DNA of 64,000 nt from Bolinopsis microptera (GCF_026151205.1 NC_087076.1:9340902-9404901); one strand, 5' to 3'. Shown: positions 37,293 to 49,533, numbered from the stretch's first letter. Notes: generated by a model not told the origin, from the letters alone. Translations and numbers: made by a program.

Positions 37293-38009
37293 ATTTAGAT
37301 GTTAGTAGACTCTTCAGTGTCCTAAATTCCAGGTGTCCAAAGTAGTTATTGTTATCAATTTTCTCATCAAAATAATCTGCCCATAACATAGTTATAAAAG
37401 TGGAGCTGATGAGTGAGCTAAAATTGCAATCTACCTTCTTCTAAGAGATCGTACAAAACTTGTGGAATTTCGTGAGTGGATATAAGGGACACACTGAAGT
37501 TATGATGATAAAGGGACAAGAAACACGGACAAAAATTCGAGAAGAGGTTTCAAACAACTTATGAACACATGAGCTAGGTACTTGTCATTATTGTTTTGTC
37601 ACTAAGTTCCAATCGTCACATAGCAGCTGTTCGTTACAAAATAAATTATACTGACTATAGACTAAGAAAATATTGTAAGTCTTTTCATTAAGCAGTCAGC
37701 TTAGTCAACAGATCAGTTTTTTTGTACGGACACCCCACATTTATCGTTTCTATACAAAAAAAAAGAAAGAAAAAAGTAACGAATTTAGAAAACCTACTTT
37801 ATTAAATATAAGAGATTTTTCTGGGCTCCCTCCGAAGAGTAGTATAGGTTCTATCTATCAACGGTTACTTGCATGTTTTCATATTATACTACTATCAATG
37901 TTCTCCTCATCTGGGAGTACAACACAGCAATAGCGAGAAATACCATTATATCACTATTAACATCCTCTCCAAAACCCAGGAAAGTTTTCACTAGACAGGG
38001 GGGCCCTGC

Positions 38010-40520
38010 AAAAAAAGGTGACCTTCAAGCAGGAATGGATATGTGATGTTTATACCCCGAGATCTTGGCGGAGACTTTGACCCTACCAACATGATATCTG
38101 CTGAACAAGGATGAAGTTGAGGGTGGTTTTTGGGAGGATTGCAGGATGCGTTACAAGAGACTTCAGTATCTTCCCAAACTCTGCAGAGGGTTCTTCAAAG
38201 AGGTGAGGAATCAGGTTCTGAAATTAAATGAACTTTGTATATGTTTACCTTTTATCAAGTTAAACTATTTAAAATTAGACATAACATCTTTTGAAAGCTG
38301 AACAAAATAATCAACATGATTGAGGATTCCTTGGTACTGATATATTCCTGTTTTAAGATACCATCAAAACAAAATCTATCAACCCTTTTTTCCTGGTAAC
38401 ATGCGAACACAAAGGAAAGTCCCTGGAGACGATCAAACGAAGTTTCGGGATGGCCGCATCGGGACACAAACTTCACATCGATCAGAGGAACTTCCCATGC
38501 ATGTGGAGTCTCTGCTAGATGAATGGCCCCGAGGAGCCACTAACATAGATTGATGGAGGACGCTATCAGAACCTTGGCAAGGGTAATGACGGAGCTGGAG
38601 GAGCACTACAGGGTAAGTACCAGGTCAGTACTTAGAGGCCCTTTTAGAGACACTCTCGTGGCATAGAATTCAGAATGAGGCAGCAGTGCAGTTGGACTAC
38701 GACGGCAGAGGATTTAAGAGGAAGGATTGCGGCGCTGAGCGAGGCTGATACGGAAGAATCTTAAACGAAGCTACTCGGTTCTTGCAATCTGCAAAGACAG
38801 CTTTAAATGGAGATGGCGAAAAAGAGAGTTGATCTGCCGAAAAAGGAAGCATAAGAAAGCAGGACAGTCTCATGGCGAATCTTGATAAGATTATAACAGA
38901 GAACTTTGCTGAGCTTGGAACGAACAATGAAACGATGGTTAACAAAGAATTCGTTTTCAACATCAAGGTGATATCTTATCCTGGCATACAAAAAGAATTT
39001 GAAGATCGCTCTTATGTCAACAAAAAACATAATCCAAACTGACACTTTTCGAGCCCCGACTTAGAAAAGGATACCAAAATCCGCAAAATGTTTGAAATAT
39101 TGTCCTTAGAGGTCATCGAAGAATACTCGAAACGTGCCAAAAAAATGGGCTCAGTCATTTCTGCTTGCCTCCAATGCTACGGTGTAGAGACCTGCATATC
39201 CTAGGCTCATAGAAAAGCTGGTGGAACAAATCAACAGATCAGCAGTGCTATCAAGGCAAGTCAAAAACTGTATCTGCTAGAAGGAATGCACTTCCTTGGA
39301 AGGATCCAAAGCATGATACACGGAACAGAGACTTGGTGGAATTTGCAAATTCTGCGAGAAGATGCTCTCCTCCATTGGAAACATTTTGGGAGTCTGAGCC
39401 ATTGAACCACCAGAAATCCTGATATAACTTTTCTCGAAGATACAACAATTCGGATCCTTGTCAAGCAAATAGAAGTCTTTGCACGAGCTCATTTCACACG
39501 ATTACAAGATGTGTTCAGAGTGAGTCAGAAGAAAACTCCAACTATCACTATTTCAACGATACGGCCAGTCAGTAAAAATAAACGAGACACGAAGAGCCCT
39601 TTCTCAAGTACTGTCTTCCAACCGGTCCAGGGAGGGATTCGATAAAGAATCATTCTGCTACTGCAAAGAGCATTGATGAGACATTGGACGACATCGAGGA
39701 GTTGGTTCAAAGTCTTGGAGCAGCGCATATGGTCAACTAATAGAGACATCTCACTTCTCAGTCAACGAAGGCTGAAAAATCACCACAAAAACTTAACCTT
39801 CTCAAAGAATGTATGGACACAGAGAATGTCTATATCAAGTCTATTGATGTCCATGATGAACTCATCCGCAAACAGCATTAGACGAGGAATTTAGTCTTGA
39901 CGTTCAAGTAACGGAATGCCCGAGATTGGTCAGGAGTCTTCTTAATAGATGATCAGCTGAACAAGAAACCTGAACACTCAAGTACGGAAATCAGTAGCCG
40001 GTGTGAGGACTAAATTTGCTCGAATATATCTTTAGGCAAGGATTTTGAGGTTTACTATGACTTTATCAAGCTCAAACCGACTGAAGAGATTCTCTCGAGG
40101 ACTACTTCCAAAGGGCATCCAAGCTCTGAATTCGGACTCTTTGCCAGTGAATCATACGTCTCTGTAAGCCGAATGAGCGTTCTTTGCAAGATAAACTGTT
40201 GTTGTGAGGACGCTCTGACCAAACACAAACACGTGTTGGAAAGTACCCACAATCTACCGAGCAGTCCTACTAAGTGGCAAGCTCTTCAGCGCCAGTACGG
40301 AATCTGATCTTCAGGAGGAAAGCTTCTAGAACAGGGAGATCTCAATTCTATCTCTACGCCAGGGTTTCACTTTTAGGTTACTCCTATCCGGAGAGAAAAG
40401 CATATCTTTTCAAAGGATACCCTCTATCTTTCAAGCTCGCCAAGGAAACTTCTAAGAGCCCAGAGAACATAGCTCATTTGCACTTGGACAATGTTTGCTC
40501 TACTGGATGTTGATAAGTCC
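38010..40520 (+). pseudogene. Decayed coding region, probably a retroelement gag-type ORF
   Basis: Short, protein-like reading frames follow each other in all three plus frames, interrupted every 20-60 codons. Examples are LQDALQETSVSSQTLQRVLQ (38133 on), ANLDKIITENFAELGTNNET (38874 on), VEFANSARRCSPPLETFWES (39338 on), SIDETLDDIEELVQSLGAAH (39671 on) and KDFEVYYDFIKLKPTEEI (40037 on). Composition is codon-like, with few stops per block. This fits an old gag-like or structural ORF with many frameshifts. No reverse transcriptase, integrase or long terminal repeat was found, so the class stays open. A decayed host gene is the alternative. Confidence 0.35.
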
Positions 40521-40813
40521 AAACTTGAGATCGGTTTCTGAATTGTGAATGTGTCTCAAATTTGTCAGCGGAAAGGAATTTGAATGTAAGGGGGCACATT
40601 GCGAGGAGCAGTCATGAAAAGTCAAAGGCAGCAACAGTTACTTGGTTGTTCATGAGTATAAGATTTTGTGGAATGGAGCTTTAAATTGAAGAATGTACTG
40701 GGGAAATTATTATTAAAATATTATTATTATAATTACTAAATATTACTTGATTTACTTGAGATTGTTTACTTTGTTGACGCAGCATTTTTTTTTTATGTTT
40801 ATAGAAACAAAAT

Positions 40814-40844
<31 letters not shown>

Positions 40845-41631
40845 GATCGATTGTTTTTTATTTGATTTTTTCATTCCTCGTCATTACTTGATATTGTGAT
40901 ATTTGAGAGTATTTTTGAATTTGATTTAATTGCAAATGTTTCATGGTCTGGTGTATATAACACAATTCTTGATGATACTATAATCTTAAATACTAACCGT
41001 CATTATGTGACTTAATTATGTGACTACTTAATTCATAAAGATCTTTGGATTTGAATTAAGAGATGTTACTCTTTATGGGACAATAGAATGTAACTAATCG
41101 TAGCTCCCGGCGGCCTGCCTTCTAACATTATGTCCATATGTCTAAATTCTTGAGTATCAATGAATGTCACTATCATTTAACTTATAATCGTCATTAATCA
41201 ATAATTTAACGACCAGTCCTGCGAGAGTTTACATTTCATACATTATGAGGTCCACATTTTACAATTTTTCTAAGATGTGATTTCTGGGAGTGGTTTGTGT
41301 TCTTCTTTTGGAGCTGATAGTTAGCTTAAAACAATATTGCTATGGTGGCTATGGCAATTACAAGATTCTGCGTCGCTATTAAACCTTGAACTATACAGAT
41401 AACTGTTACACCATCAAGTTTACGCAGCTGATGGATAATAAGTATTCAAAAATAAATCTAACCTAGACTTTTAACACATTCTATTTAGTATCCATACTGC
41501 CATTAAGTTGGGATTTAGTTTATCTTGTTTTAAGCTGTGTCATCTTCAATACAGTGACAAAAATGTTTCCTGTAAAGGTGGAAGGCACCTTTTCTCACAG
41601 TTCATTCTGAACAACAGTTAGTCACAATCAC
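40521..41631. other. AT-rich stretch with poly-T runs, no gene
   Basis: T-runs at 40786-40795 and 40818-40838. No coding support. Confidence 0.5.
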
Positions 41632-44600
41632 CTGATTTGAGGTTAGATATCTGTAATTCGTACGGAAAGATTTCTTGGCCCGTGATGTTGGCGTAACATG
41701 TGATAGACGTCATGCAGGATTTCATCTGTTTATTAGAAATATCTGTTGAGTGTATAATAACATGGTATCTGAGAGTATAATTATACAGATTTTTTTTTTT
41801 TTTTTTCCTATTCCTAAGTTTGTTCGATATTAAGCGGAAATAATATAATAATAATACTAAATATTGTATATTAGTAATAACTGAAACAGGCATTTTGATA
41901 TGTGTGTTATAGTTATTTTATAATATGTGTGAATGATGTGTTGGACTTAAATACTACGAAACCATATGGATAAGTAACCATGATGGTTTAATTAACTAAT
42001 ACGTATCACAAAAGCTAAGCGAAGAAGGTTATGTTTTAACGCGTTACCTGAATTTCCATAGTACCCGAGCTCTCGTCCCAAAAACGTCCTACATATTTAA
42101 AATGTTTATTTCACCCAGACAATCAAATTTCTAAATAAACGGTGAGAAAATTTGTACGAGACGATGAAAATGCGCCGAAAAGGTTTCGTAAACATATTTA
42201 CTTTTTCCGACATTATGAATTGGGAAGAATACAAATTTTCTCTTCGATTTAATTATAATGGTATAGTTATTAATTTGCCAATTGTTTATCAATTCAAATG
42301 ATTGTAAACTCACGGTATAACTCGACAGACTGCGGAAAGCATGTTATCTTATTGTGTTGTGAAGGAGCAAGAGTTGTATGGTCTTCCCTCCAGTTTGAAT
42401 GTTTTTGAAGTCCATACCAGGCGACCAAGCTCTGAAATTGCGCCATAAATTGAGACGCTGATAAAAACTAATTTCACATTCAATCTTTACTTTTAGTTTA
42501 TATTGTTCGACTATCTTAGATATGCACATGAGTGAACGATCGTTTTTATGTGTTGGAATTATTCCAATTACATCCGTATGCTATAAACTTATAAAATTAA
42601 AACGAATCGGAAGATCTTTAATCAACTATAAATACTTAAAACATCTTGAATTACTTTAATCACTCTAATAATGATTGCAAATAACTCACGAGGTTATGTA
42701 ACAGCCGAGTAGCTCGTATCCAGGTGGACACTCTAACTTTGTGCCTCCTGTTATAATGAGAATATTGTTACAATACATTTTACTTGTTTACTTAGACAAG
42801 GGAATATTTTAAAAGGTACGAAAGGTCGGGGTTTTTCCGAGAAAAAAAACACCATATTTTTTGGACTACCAAAATTTAGGTCACCATATTTTTTCCCCCA
42901 AATTATTTTCACGTATTTTCTTTTTTAATTATGGACTTTGTTGATTACTATCTATATAGTAAAAACTAAACAATATGATTCATCCAACAAATGAACACTA
43001 GTATTAGACCTGGGAAGTGGGAATACACTGGAGAGAGAAACGTCCCTGAATCAAGAAGATCAAGCAGAAATTGACTTGTGATTTTTCAAATTTCAAGTGT
43101 GGTCTGGTTTTCGGCAAAAAATCCCATATTTTCATTCCCAAATCATTTAGGTCACCGGAATTTCTTCGAGTATAAATATGTCTCGTAATGTAGTCGCCAA
43201 TTCATCTTTTTTTTTTTTGCAAACTTCAACTTTTTATGCCAAACTAACCCTCTATTGTTAGCATTAGTTATTAGTTTTGGAGTAAAATGGAGTATTAGTA
43301 AAAGTAGACGTGAATTCATAAATTCAGAGAGAACTTTATGATGACCAATGTGAATTAAGAGACTGATTAGAATTAATGATATCAAAATGAATATGAGATC
43401 TTTAAATGAAGGTTGAACGACGAACGTACCAGTAACCCAATTAGCTTGCTTCAAGTGTTTGTATTTCGTAATCTCTGTGTTAGTTGAACAAGTTCTCTCC
43501 TTTCTACACGTGGCGGTCACCTGTATACAATATGAACTTACTTCTTGCTCAATTCAATAAATGATTTGAAAATTAGATAATATAACCGTTTCTGTAGAAT
43601 CACAATTATCATGAAGGTTTTTCGACCATTGATTATTAATTTTTTAAATTTGTATCAGTTTTAATACTTTCAACACTACTATATAACAAATAATTAGAGG
43701 TTTTTACTGCGTTTTAACGAGACCAACAGCTTTTAGTGGGTTTATCATGTACTTTTCAGCACTTACCACTCTATAATTTTTGGTTTGAGTTAAGTAGAGA
43801 GGTCTCAAATCCTTTTACGCAAGGTTATCACTGATGTCTATGACAAGATGGAAAAGGTGAGTTAGAAACGTTTAAAAACGACAGTTTAAAGGTAAGAAGA
43901 AAGTTGGATACTATAATTGCAGATTCTTTAGACTTACCACAGGAATAACAGCCGGATTTGTTTGAAGTTATAAGGAATATACAGTTCAGTAGAGGGCCGA
44001 GTCACTCTGAAGACCAGGTCTATACTAGACACACCTGCACCACAGGAAGGACAGCTCCGAGGCACTTAGATTTAGTGAGAAAAGGAGCTAGCACAATTTA
44101 GACAAATTCTCATTGAGCACAATAAAGGTGGTCCAGATATTATACCTGAGATTAAGACCAATCTCGGACCCAGTGAGACTCATACTTTAACTCTGGAAGG
44201 GCAGAATGAGGCAGATAAGATAACAGAAGAACTCTGGTCCTCAAAGGTGAAGAAACATGTTGCATCAATACTGCCCAGCATCCCTATTAAGGGGGTCTCA
44301 GGTGTCAAAGAAGGCACAGCAAGGTTAATATTCAAGAACAAGGAACTTATGGAGAAAGCTAAAGATGCTCTTAGTGTGGACTATAAAGTGTCTGCAAAAT
44401 CCCACACCGTGACAATGCTTGAACCTAAGCTTACTATGTATGATCTCAAGGGAGATTTTGAGTCATCTGAAGAATTGCGCCAGAGCATCCTTGATAAGAA
44501 CAGTTCCATTAAGAGTTTAGTTGAAGATGAGAACAACACTTTCAAGGTTATTTTCTTGGAGAAAAACAAGACCTGGGCATGCCTACAAGTGTCAGTGAAA

Positions 44601-47600
44601 ATCAGGCAGTCTATAAGGGAGTCAGGTGACTTTGTACACGCTGATCTTGGACAGTACAAAGTTAAGGATAGGTATCATGTAATCCAGTGCTTTGACTGTC
44701 AGAGCTTCGGACACATGAGTGGCAGTGATTACTGTAAGTGTAAGAAGTATAATGCCGACCCAGTGTGCTTCTACTGTGCAGGTGCCCACAAATCGAAAGA
44801 TTGTGAGAAGAAAACGGCAGGCCAAAGATCTAGTATCAAGTGTACGAACTGTAGCAACAGTAAAGACAAGAATGTCAAAGATAAATGCAAGACACATTCT
44901 GCAGCTGACAGATTATGCCCATCTTATGTGAGAGAGCAGAGTTATATCATGGCCAGAACGAGCGGATGTGAAACATCAAAAAACTCTTATCTCCAGTGGG
45001 CAAAGATTCGACAAAGAGAGCTTGGGATAAACTAGTCTTAGCCACGTTTAATGTTAATCGTCTAGTGAACAAGACAGTAGAGGTTCTTGAACATCTAACT
45101 GATGAGGGGGTTGATATCTGTTTTCTTCAGGAGACTTTTCTTAAGGAAGCAGATACTGCAAAGCTACAAGAGATACGAGATTATGGTTGGGGTATTTTAT
45201 CCAACCCAAGGAAGCATCGTAGTGGTGGAGGAATAGGTATGATTTTCAATAAGAACCTTAAGTTGAAAAGCAACGGTAGAGTCAAGAAGTACAAGTCTTA
45301 CCAAGTCATGGAAGTTATACTTGAAACAAATAGTGGGATAATCAGACTTATTGATGTGTATAGACCGCCTTACACCAAAAAGGCCAGGTACACTGAGTGC
45401 CACTTCTTGGAAGAATTCAGTGAATACCTGTGTGATTTGTCCGGTAAGCCAGGAACCCCGGTGATTGCAGGGGATTTTAATTTACATGTTGAAAGACCTA
45501 AAGATCTTTACCCCGCAAAGTTTCTTTCCCTTCTTGATCAGCTTGGTTTCATCCAATGTGTACCACTAGAAAGAACTCACAATCAAGGAGGAACTCTTGA
45601 CCTCGTGATAACGACCAAAGTCTTCAAAGACTCTATAACTTCTATCAACATTGTGGAATCTGGGACTAGATCAGATCATTTTCTTGTTAAATTTGTAGTG
45701 TCTGTGAGCCTGAAGACCTCTTTGAATGATACTAGGGTGATGAAATACCGTGATTTTAAAAGTATTGTGGTTGAGGATTTTAAAGCAGATATTTTGGTTT
45801 CTGATCTCTGTAAAAGAGATGCTTGGTGCTCTGAGAGTCTTGATGAGTCAGTTAAGATGTACAATAGTATTCTATTGGAACTTATGGACAAGCATTGTCC
45901 TGTGATCAGTAAGGAGATGAAGAGTGAAGACAAAGGTAAACCTTGGATGGATCAGGATCTGAAAGCTTTACAGAGGCAGAGGAGAGCAGCTGAGAGAGCC
46001 TGGAGGAAAGGCAAGGGACAGAAGGATATTTTTGTCAACCTCAGGAACAAATTTATTGTCATTGAGCGACAGAAGAGGATTACTTACAATAGAAAAGCCC
46101 TCTTAGCCTCTGCGGGAGATACGAAGGCTCTGTACAAGAAAGTTTATAGACTCACGGGTGAAACTACCCAAGAAAGGCCACATGGTAATGACACTAAAAA
46201 ACTTGCAGAAAGTTTTAAAGTTTTCTTTGCTGATAAAGTGAATGATATCAGACTTGGGATAGAAGAAGAAGGAAGTCATATCGGAGGGAACTTGTCATCG
46301 TCAGAGAATCTTGAAAGTACCTATTCAGGGCCATCATTTGATAAATTTCACTCCATCACTAGGCAGCACCTGTTACACACCATTTCTAAGATGTCTAACA
46401 AGTTTTGTAGTCTTGACCCTATTCCAACTTTCATGTTGAAGAAATGCTCTCAGGAGTTGGCACCGATCCTCCTGCACATAATAAACGGTTCTATGTCGCA
46501 AGGTGTGTTTCCAGCCGAGATGAAGACTGCACTGGTCAAGCCCACTATCAAGAAGAAGAATGCTGATCCAGATATTCTGAAGAATTACAGACCAGTCTCA
46601 AATCTTGCAGTTATGTCTAAACTGATTGAAAAAATTGTACTTGAGCAGTTGAACAATCACTTACATTTGAACAGTCTGCATTGCCCAGTTCAGTCTGGAT
46701 ACAGAGCGAACCACAGTTGTGAAACCCTGATGGTCAGGATGGCAGACGATATTCTTAAGGAAGTGCAGAAGAACAACATTGTGATTGTAGTCCTACTTGA
46801 TCTCTCTGCTGCTTTCGACACGATTGATCATACAATCCTTCTTAAGAAGCTGGCAAAAGATTTTGGTATTAAGGACTCTGCATTGAAATGGTTTAGTTCA
46901 TACCTCTCAGGCAGGTTTTTCAAGGTTAAGTTAGATGACTCATTATCTGACTTCCTGTGTCTGTTGTTTGGGGTACCCCAGGGCTCTCTATTGGGACCTA
47001 TCCTGTTCATCTTATACATTAAGCTGCTCCAGGAAATAGCTAGAAAGTATGGTCTCGATATACAGCTTTATGCAGATGACTCACAACTTTATATAGCTTT
47101 CCACCCGATGAGACCCATGGAGCTGCAGAATGTCACTAGTAGGATCAATGACTGTCTGTCTGAAATCAAAGTATGGATGGTTAATAATTTCATGAAACTG
47201 AATGAGAGCAAGACAGAATTGTTAGTCATTGGAAAGCCTTTGGTACTGAAGAAGTTTGACCTTGAAATAACAATAAAGTTTGGTGACACCATCATTACAC
47301 CAACTGTATGTAAAAACGATACCTGGAAGAGTCTTGGAGTGTTACTAGATGAATCTCTCAACATGGAAAGGCAGATAAACAACGTTAGGAAGAACTGTTG
47401 TTGGACAATGAATAATCTAAGAACTATCAGAAAGTATCTAGATGAGAGAGTTAAGCTCATGCTGGTCAAACAACTGATCATATCAAAGCTGGACTATTGT
47501 AATGCCCTTTACACGAATCTTTCAAAGACTAGAGTGAAGAAGCTGCAATCTGTTCTAAATGCAGGGATACGTTTCATTTACGACATCTATGACAGAAATA

Positions 47601-49533
47601 CTGACTTGTCTCCTTTCTACAAGAAAGCTCATATCCTCCCTGTTGAAAAGAGGATATTTTTCAAAGTGTGCCTCATCTGTTTCAAAGTGGCCCATGGATT
47701 GGCACCAATGTACCTCCAAGAGTTGGTTCAAATGAACAGAGATGATAAGGCTGTCAAAGAAACCAGAACAAAAACAGCATGCAACCTTCTTACCTAAGTT
47801 CTCTAAATTGAAGGCAACTAGCAGGCGGTTCAGCAACTATGCACCTGAATCATGGAATTCTCTCCCTCTTAATGTCCGTAACATCGAGAATATTGTCTCT
47901 TTTAAGGGTAAGTTAAAGAACTATTTGTATGATCAGCTATAGCCTGGTTAAGCTATTTTTTGTGGCTTCTAGTCTTTTTTGTGTTATTTTTTGTTTTCCG
48001 AGTATCCACTTCTTTTTTTTCTGGTTTTTATCGGTGTGTCAATAAAATCAATTATGTAATATGTATACTTTAACCATTTTTCTGCGACAGTTAATCTGAT
48101 ATTATCTCTTTAACATTATTTAGTATTTTTTGATTTATGAGACCCGTGTTTTGTTTTTAACTTTCTGCTCCGAGGAGGAGAGAAAGTTATTTGAGGAGAG
48201 CCGCTCAGACATGGGTACCGTATTGTATAAATTATTTAGTTATCTTTATACAATATCTTTGTCGCATAGTAGCGGGGTAGTAAATACAGTGTTTCGTTTC
48301 GTTTCGTATCATGTAAAACACGCAATCAGAACTTACATCGACATGTTTTCTGGAGGACGCGGACATAGACACATAGCAGGAGTCCTTGTAAATTGTTACA
48401 CCGTCCAGAATAGAAGACATCGGATAGTTGGAGTAGCAATCAACTGCCTGTCAAGCACTTTATCAATATTACTTTTATACATTAACTAAACTTAACAATA
48501 TATATATATATATAATACACTCAAAAACCCTGTTATGTATTTTTAATTTAATTTCATTGATTTGATGTACGCAATCAAATCTTGTCACAGAGTTTAATAT
48601 CCTTTTCTTAAATATTTTTTATAAGCTGAGAGCTCAGTTCTTTTTACCTGCTGGCCTCAAGTGTAAAATGCGAAAAATGTCTTCCTTTAATTCAAAAATG
48701 TATGAGGGCATGATGTAAAATAACTACTAAAGTTCGAATTTGAGGTATTCTTATTTCTTACGAATTAGCCAACGCATTACTCATCACCTCTCAGAAAAGA
48801 AGAGGTGAAGTTTTACTTTCTCATAAACCTTCCCTGTTGCACAAATATCAGGATCACTCTGCCAAGTTATAAATCAACATCATAAACTTTATAGAGTGAT
48901 CCTAATATTTGTGATATTAATGCTAGATCGCCACTGAAACAGGATGAGAAAAATGCCACCATGGTGGCACTCACCAAATATTTCAAAAACCGTGCAATTG
49001 GTACCACTAGAAACATGGCTAAACATGGCGCCATCGGTCAAACTAAAATTTGCGACAAAAGCCATCGGTTGCAGATTTCAGTGATGATTAACATGATTAA
49101 GAATGAAAATAACGAGCCAGTGGAGTTCTGTTAACAAACCTTGTAGCCATTTGCACATCTTGCTGTTGCAAATTTGTCATCCCCTATCGCTGTTGTTGTT
49201 GCAGTTACAGTAGTCTGTTGCCAACAATCCTTTAATGCAGCCTGGGATCCTGAAGAATAGCAAGTGCTGATGAGGTTTGAACAAAATCTCATTTAATGAG
49301 CGGAATAACACAACAATTGTTTACAACCTAAATTCTGTATTTCATTTTACCAGGTTGAGAGGAGATGTCCTCAGAAGCTAGCTTAACACAGAGACTCCTA
49401 GAGACCACTGCAGCAACACAGTTCGGGTCCTCATCACACCAATTCTGACATGTCAAGTAGTCTGTAAACTGCTGCTGTCCCAACTTGTGGGACGTGGGGT
49501 AGCTACCTGTACCGCCCTCCCAGCATGATGAGT
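41632..49533 (-). CDS. Cys-rich extracellular protein, several exons (partial gene)
   Basis: Minus-strand exons in order: 49533-49351 (CQNWCDEDPNCVAAVVSRSL, a PAN/apple-like Cys pattern), 49249-49140 (LKDCWQQTTVTA, FATARCANGYK), 43520-43430 (VTATCRKERTCSTNTEITKY), 42747-42690 (KLECPPGYELLGCYIT), a possible 16-nt exon 42329-42314, and 41725-41632 (MKSCMTSITCYANITGQ). Entry and exit phases agree at each join (1/1, 1/0, 0/1, 1/2, 2/0, 0/1) and every site is GT-AG. The CPPGYELLGC motif recalls the Cys/Gly-rich C-terminal modules of PCSK9-like and related secreted proteins; this is weak. Signal peptide, start and stop are not found. The 5.6-kb second intron (43521-49139) holds an antisense CR1-like LINE. 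The micro-exon is the least certain part. Confidence 0.55.
44079..45035 (+). CDS. LINE ORF1, RRM-like and CCHC zinc-knuckle protein
   Basis: Open from 44079 (after TGA) to TAA at 45033-45035. The N-terminal part has GTARLIFKNKELMEKA, an RRM-like strand-helix, and YDLKGDFESSEEL. The C-terminal third carries cysteine knuckles: CFDCQSFGHMSGSDYC, CFYCAGAHKSKDC and CTNCSNSKDKNVKDKC, followed by RLCP. ORF1 proteins of CR1-, Jockey- and I-type LINEs bind element RNA through such knuckles. No in-frame ATG precedes the conserved part, so the original start was probably lost upstream of the TGA at 44076. It overlaps ORF2 by 40 bases in another frame, as is common in this group. Confidence 0.8.
   Translation, partial: EKELAQFRQILIEHNKGGPDIIPEIKTNLGPSETHTLTLEGQNEADKITEELWSSKVKKHVASILPSIPIKGVSGVKEGTARLIFKNKELMEKAKDALSVDYKVSAKSHTVTMLEPKLTMYDLKGDFESSEELRQSILDKNSSIKSLVEDENNTFKVIFLEKNKTWACLQVSVKIRQSIRESGDFVHADLGQYKVKDRYHVIQCFDCQSFGHMSGSDYCKCKKYNADPVCFYCAGAHKSKDCEKKTAGQRSSIKCTNCSNSKDKNVKDKCKTHSAADRLCPSYVREQSYIMARTSGCETSKNSYLQWAKIRQRELGIN
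44996..47797 (+). CDS. LINE ORF2, AP endonuclease and reverse transcriptase
   Basis: About 933 codons are open. The N-terminal APE-like endonuclease shows LATFNVNRL, CFLQETFL, VIAGDFNLH, GGTLDLVITT and SDHF. The reverse transcriptase shows NYRPVSNLAVMSKLIEKIV, DLSAAFDTIDH (catalytic Asp about residue 608), GVPQGSLLGPILF and LYADDSQLYIA (YADD at 692-695). The C-terminal block has ISKLDYCNALYTNL and PVEKRIFFKVCLICFK. The frame then stops at 47795, while the expected end RRFSNYAPESWNSLPLNVRN continues in another frame to 47942. One frameshift has therefore cut off about the last 45 residues. Layout and motifs match the CR1/L2/Rex group. The GTG start is formal only; the true start codon is unknown. 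Confidence 0.88.
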   Translation: MGKDSTKRAWDKLVLATFNVNRLVNKTVEVLEHLTDEGVDICFLQETFLKEADTAKLQEIRDYGWGILSNPRKHRSGGGIGMIFNKNLKLKSNGRVKKYKSYQVMEVILETNSGIIRLIDVYRPPYTKKARYTECHFLEEFSEYLCDLSGKPGTPVIAGDFNLHVERPKDLYPAKFLSLLDQLGFIQCVPLERTHNQGGTLDLVITTKVFKDSITSINIVESGTRSDHFLVKFVVSVSLKTSLNDTRVMKYRDFKSIVVEDFKADILVSDLCKRDAWCSESLDESVKMYNSILLELMDKHCPVISKEMKSEDKGKPWMDQDLKALQRQRRAAERAWRKGKGQKDIFVNLRNKFIVIERQKRITYNRKALLASAGDTKALYKKVYRLTGETTQERPHGNDTKKLAESFKVFFADKVNDIRLGIEEEGSHIGGNLSSSENLESTYSGPSFDKFHSITRQHLLHTISKMSNKFCSLDPIPTFMLKKCSQELAPILLHIINGSMSQGVFPAEMKTALVKPTIKKKNADPDILKNYRPVSNLAVMSKLIEKIVLEQLNNHLHLNSLHCPVQSGYRANHSCETLMVRMADDILKEVQKNNIVIVVLLDLSAAFDTIDHTILLKKLAKDFGIKDSALKWFSSYLSGRFFKVKLDDSLSDFLCLLFGVPQGSLLGPILFILYIKLLQEIARKYGLDIQLYADDSQLYIAFHPMRPMELQNVTSRINDCLSEIKVWMVNNFMKLNESKTELLVIGKPLVLKKFDLEITIKFGDTIITPTVCKNDTWKSLGVLLDESLNMERQINNVRKNCCWTMNNLRTIRKYLDERVKLMLVKQLIISKLDYCNALYTNLSKTRVKKLQSVLNAGIRFIYDIYDRNTDLSPFYKKAHILPVEKRIFFKVCLICFKVAHGLAPMYLQELVQMNRDDKAVKETRTKTACNLLT
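48493..48515. repeat. (TA)n run
   Basis: Short TA dinucleotide tract in the intron of the Cys-rich gene. Confidence 0.9.

Larger units (their letters stand above)
44079..48060 (+). mobile_element. Nearly complete CR1-like LINE retrotransposon
   Basis: Two overlapping ORFs encode a zinc-knuckle ORF1 and an endonuclease/reverse-transcriptase ORF2, followed by a short 3' tail with AATAAAATC at 48041. It lies antisense in an intron of the Cys-rich gene. ORF1 lacks a clear ATG and has a TGA just upstream at 44076. ORF2 has one frameshift near its end. The insertion is therefore recent but probably dead. The 5' boundary is not defined and may lie upstream near 43800. Confidence 0.85.
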
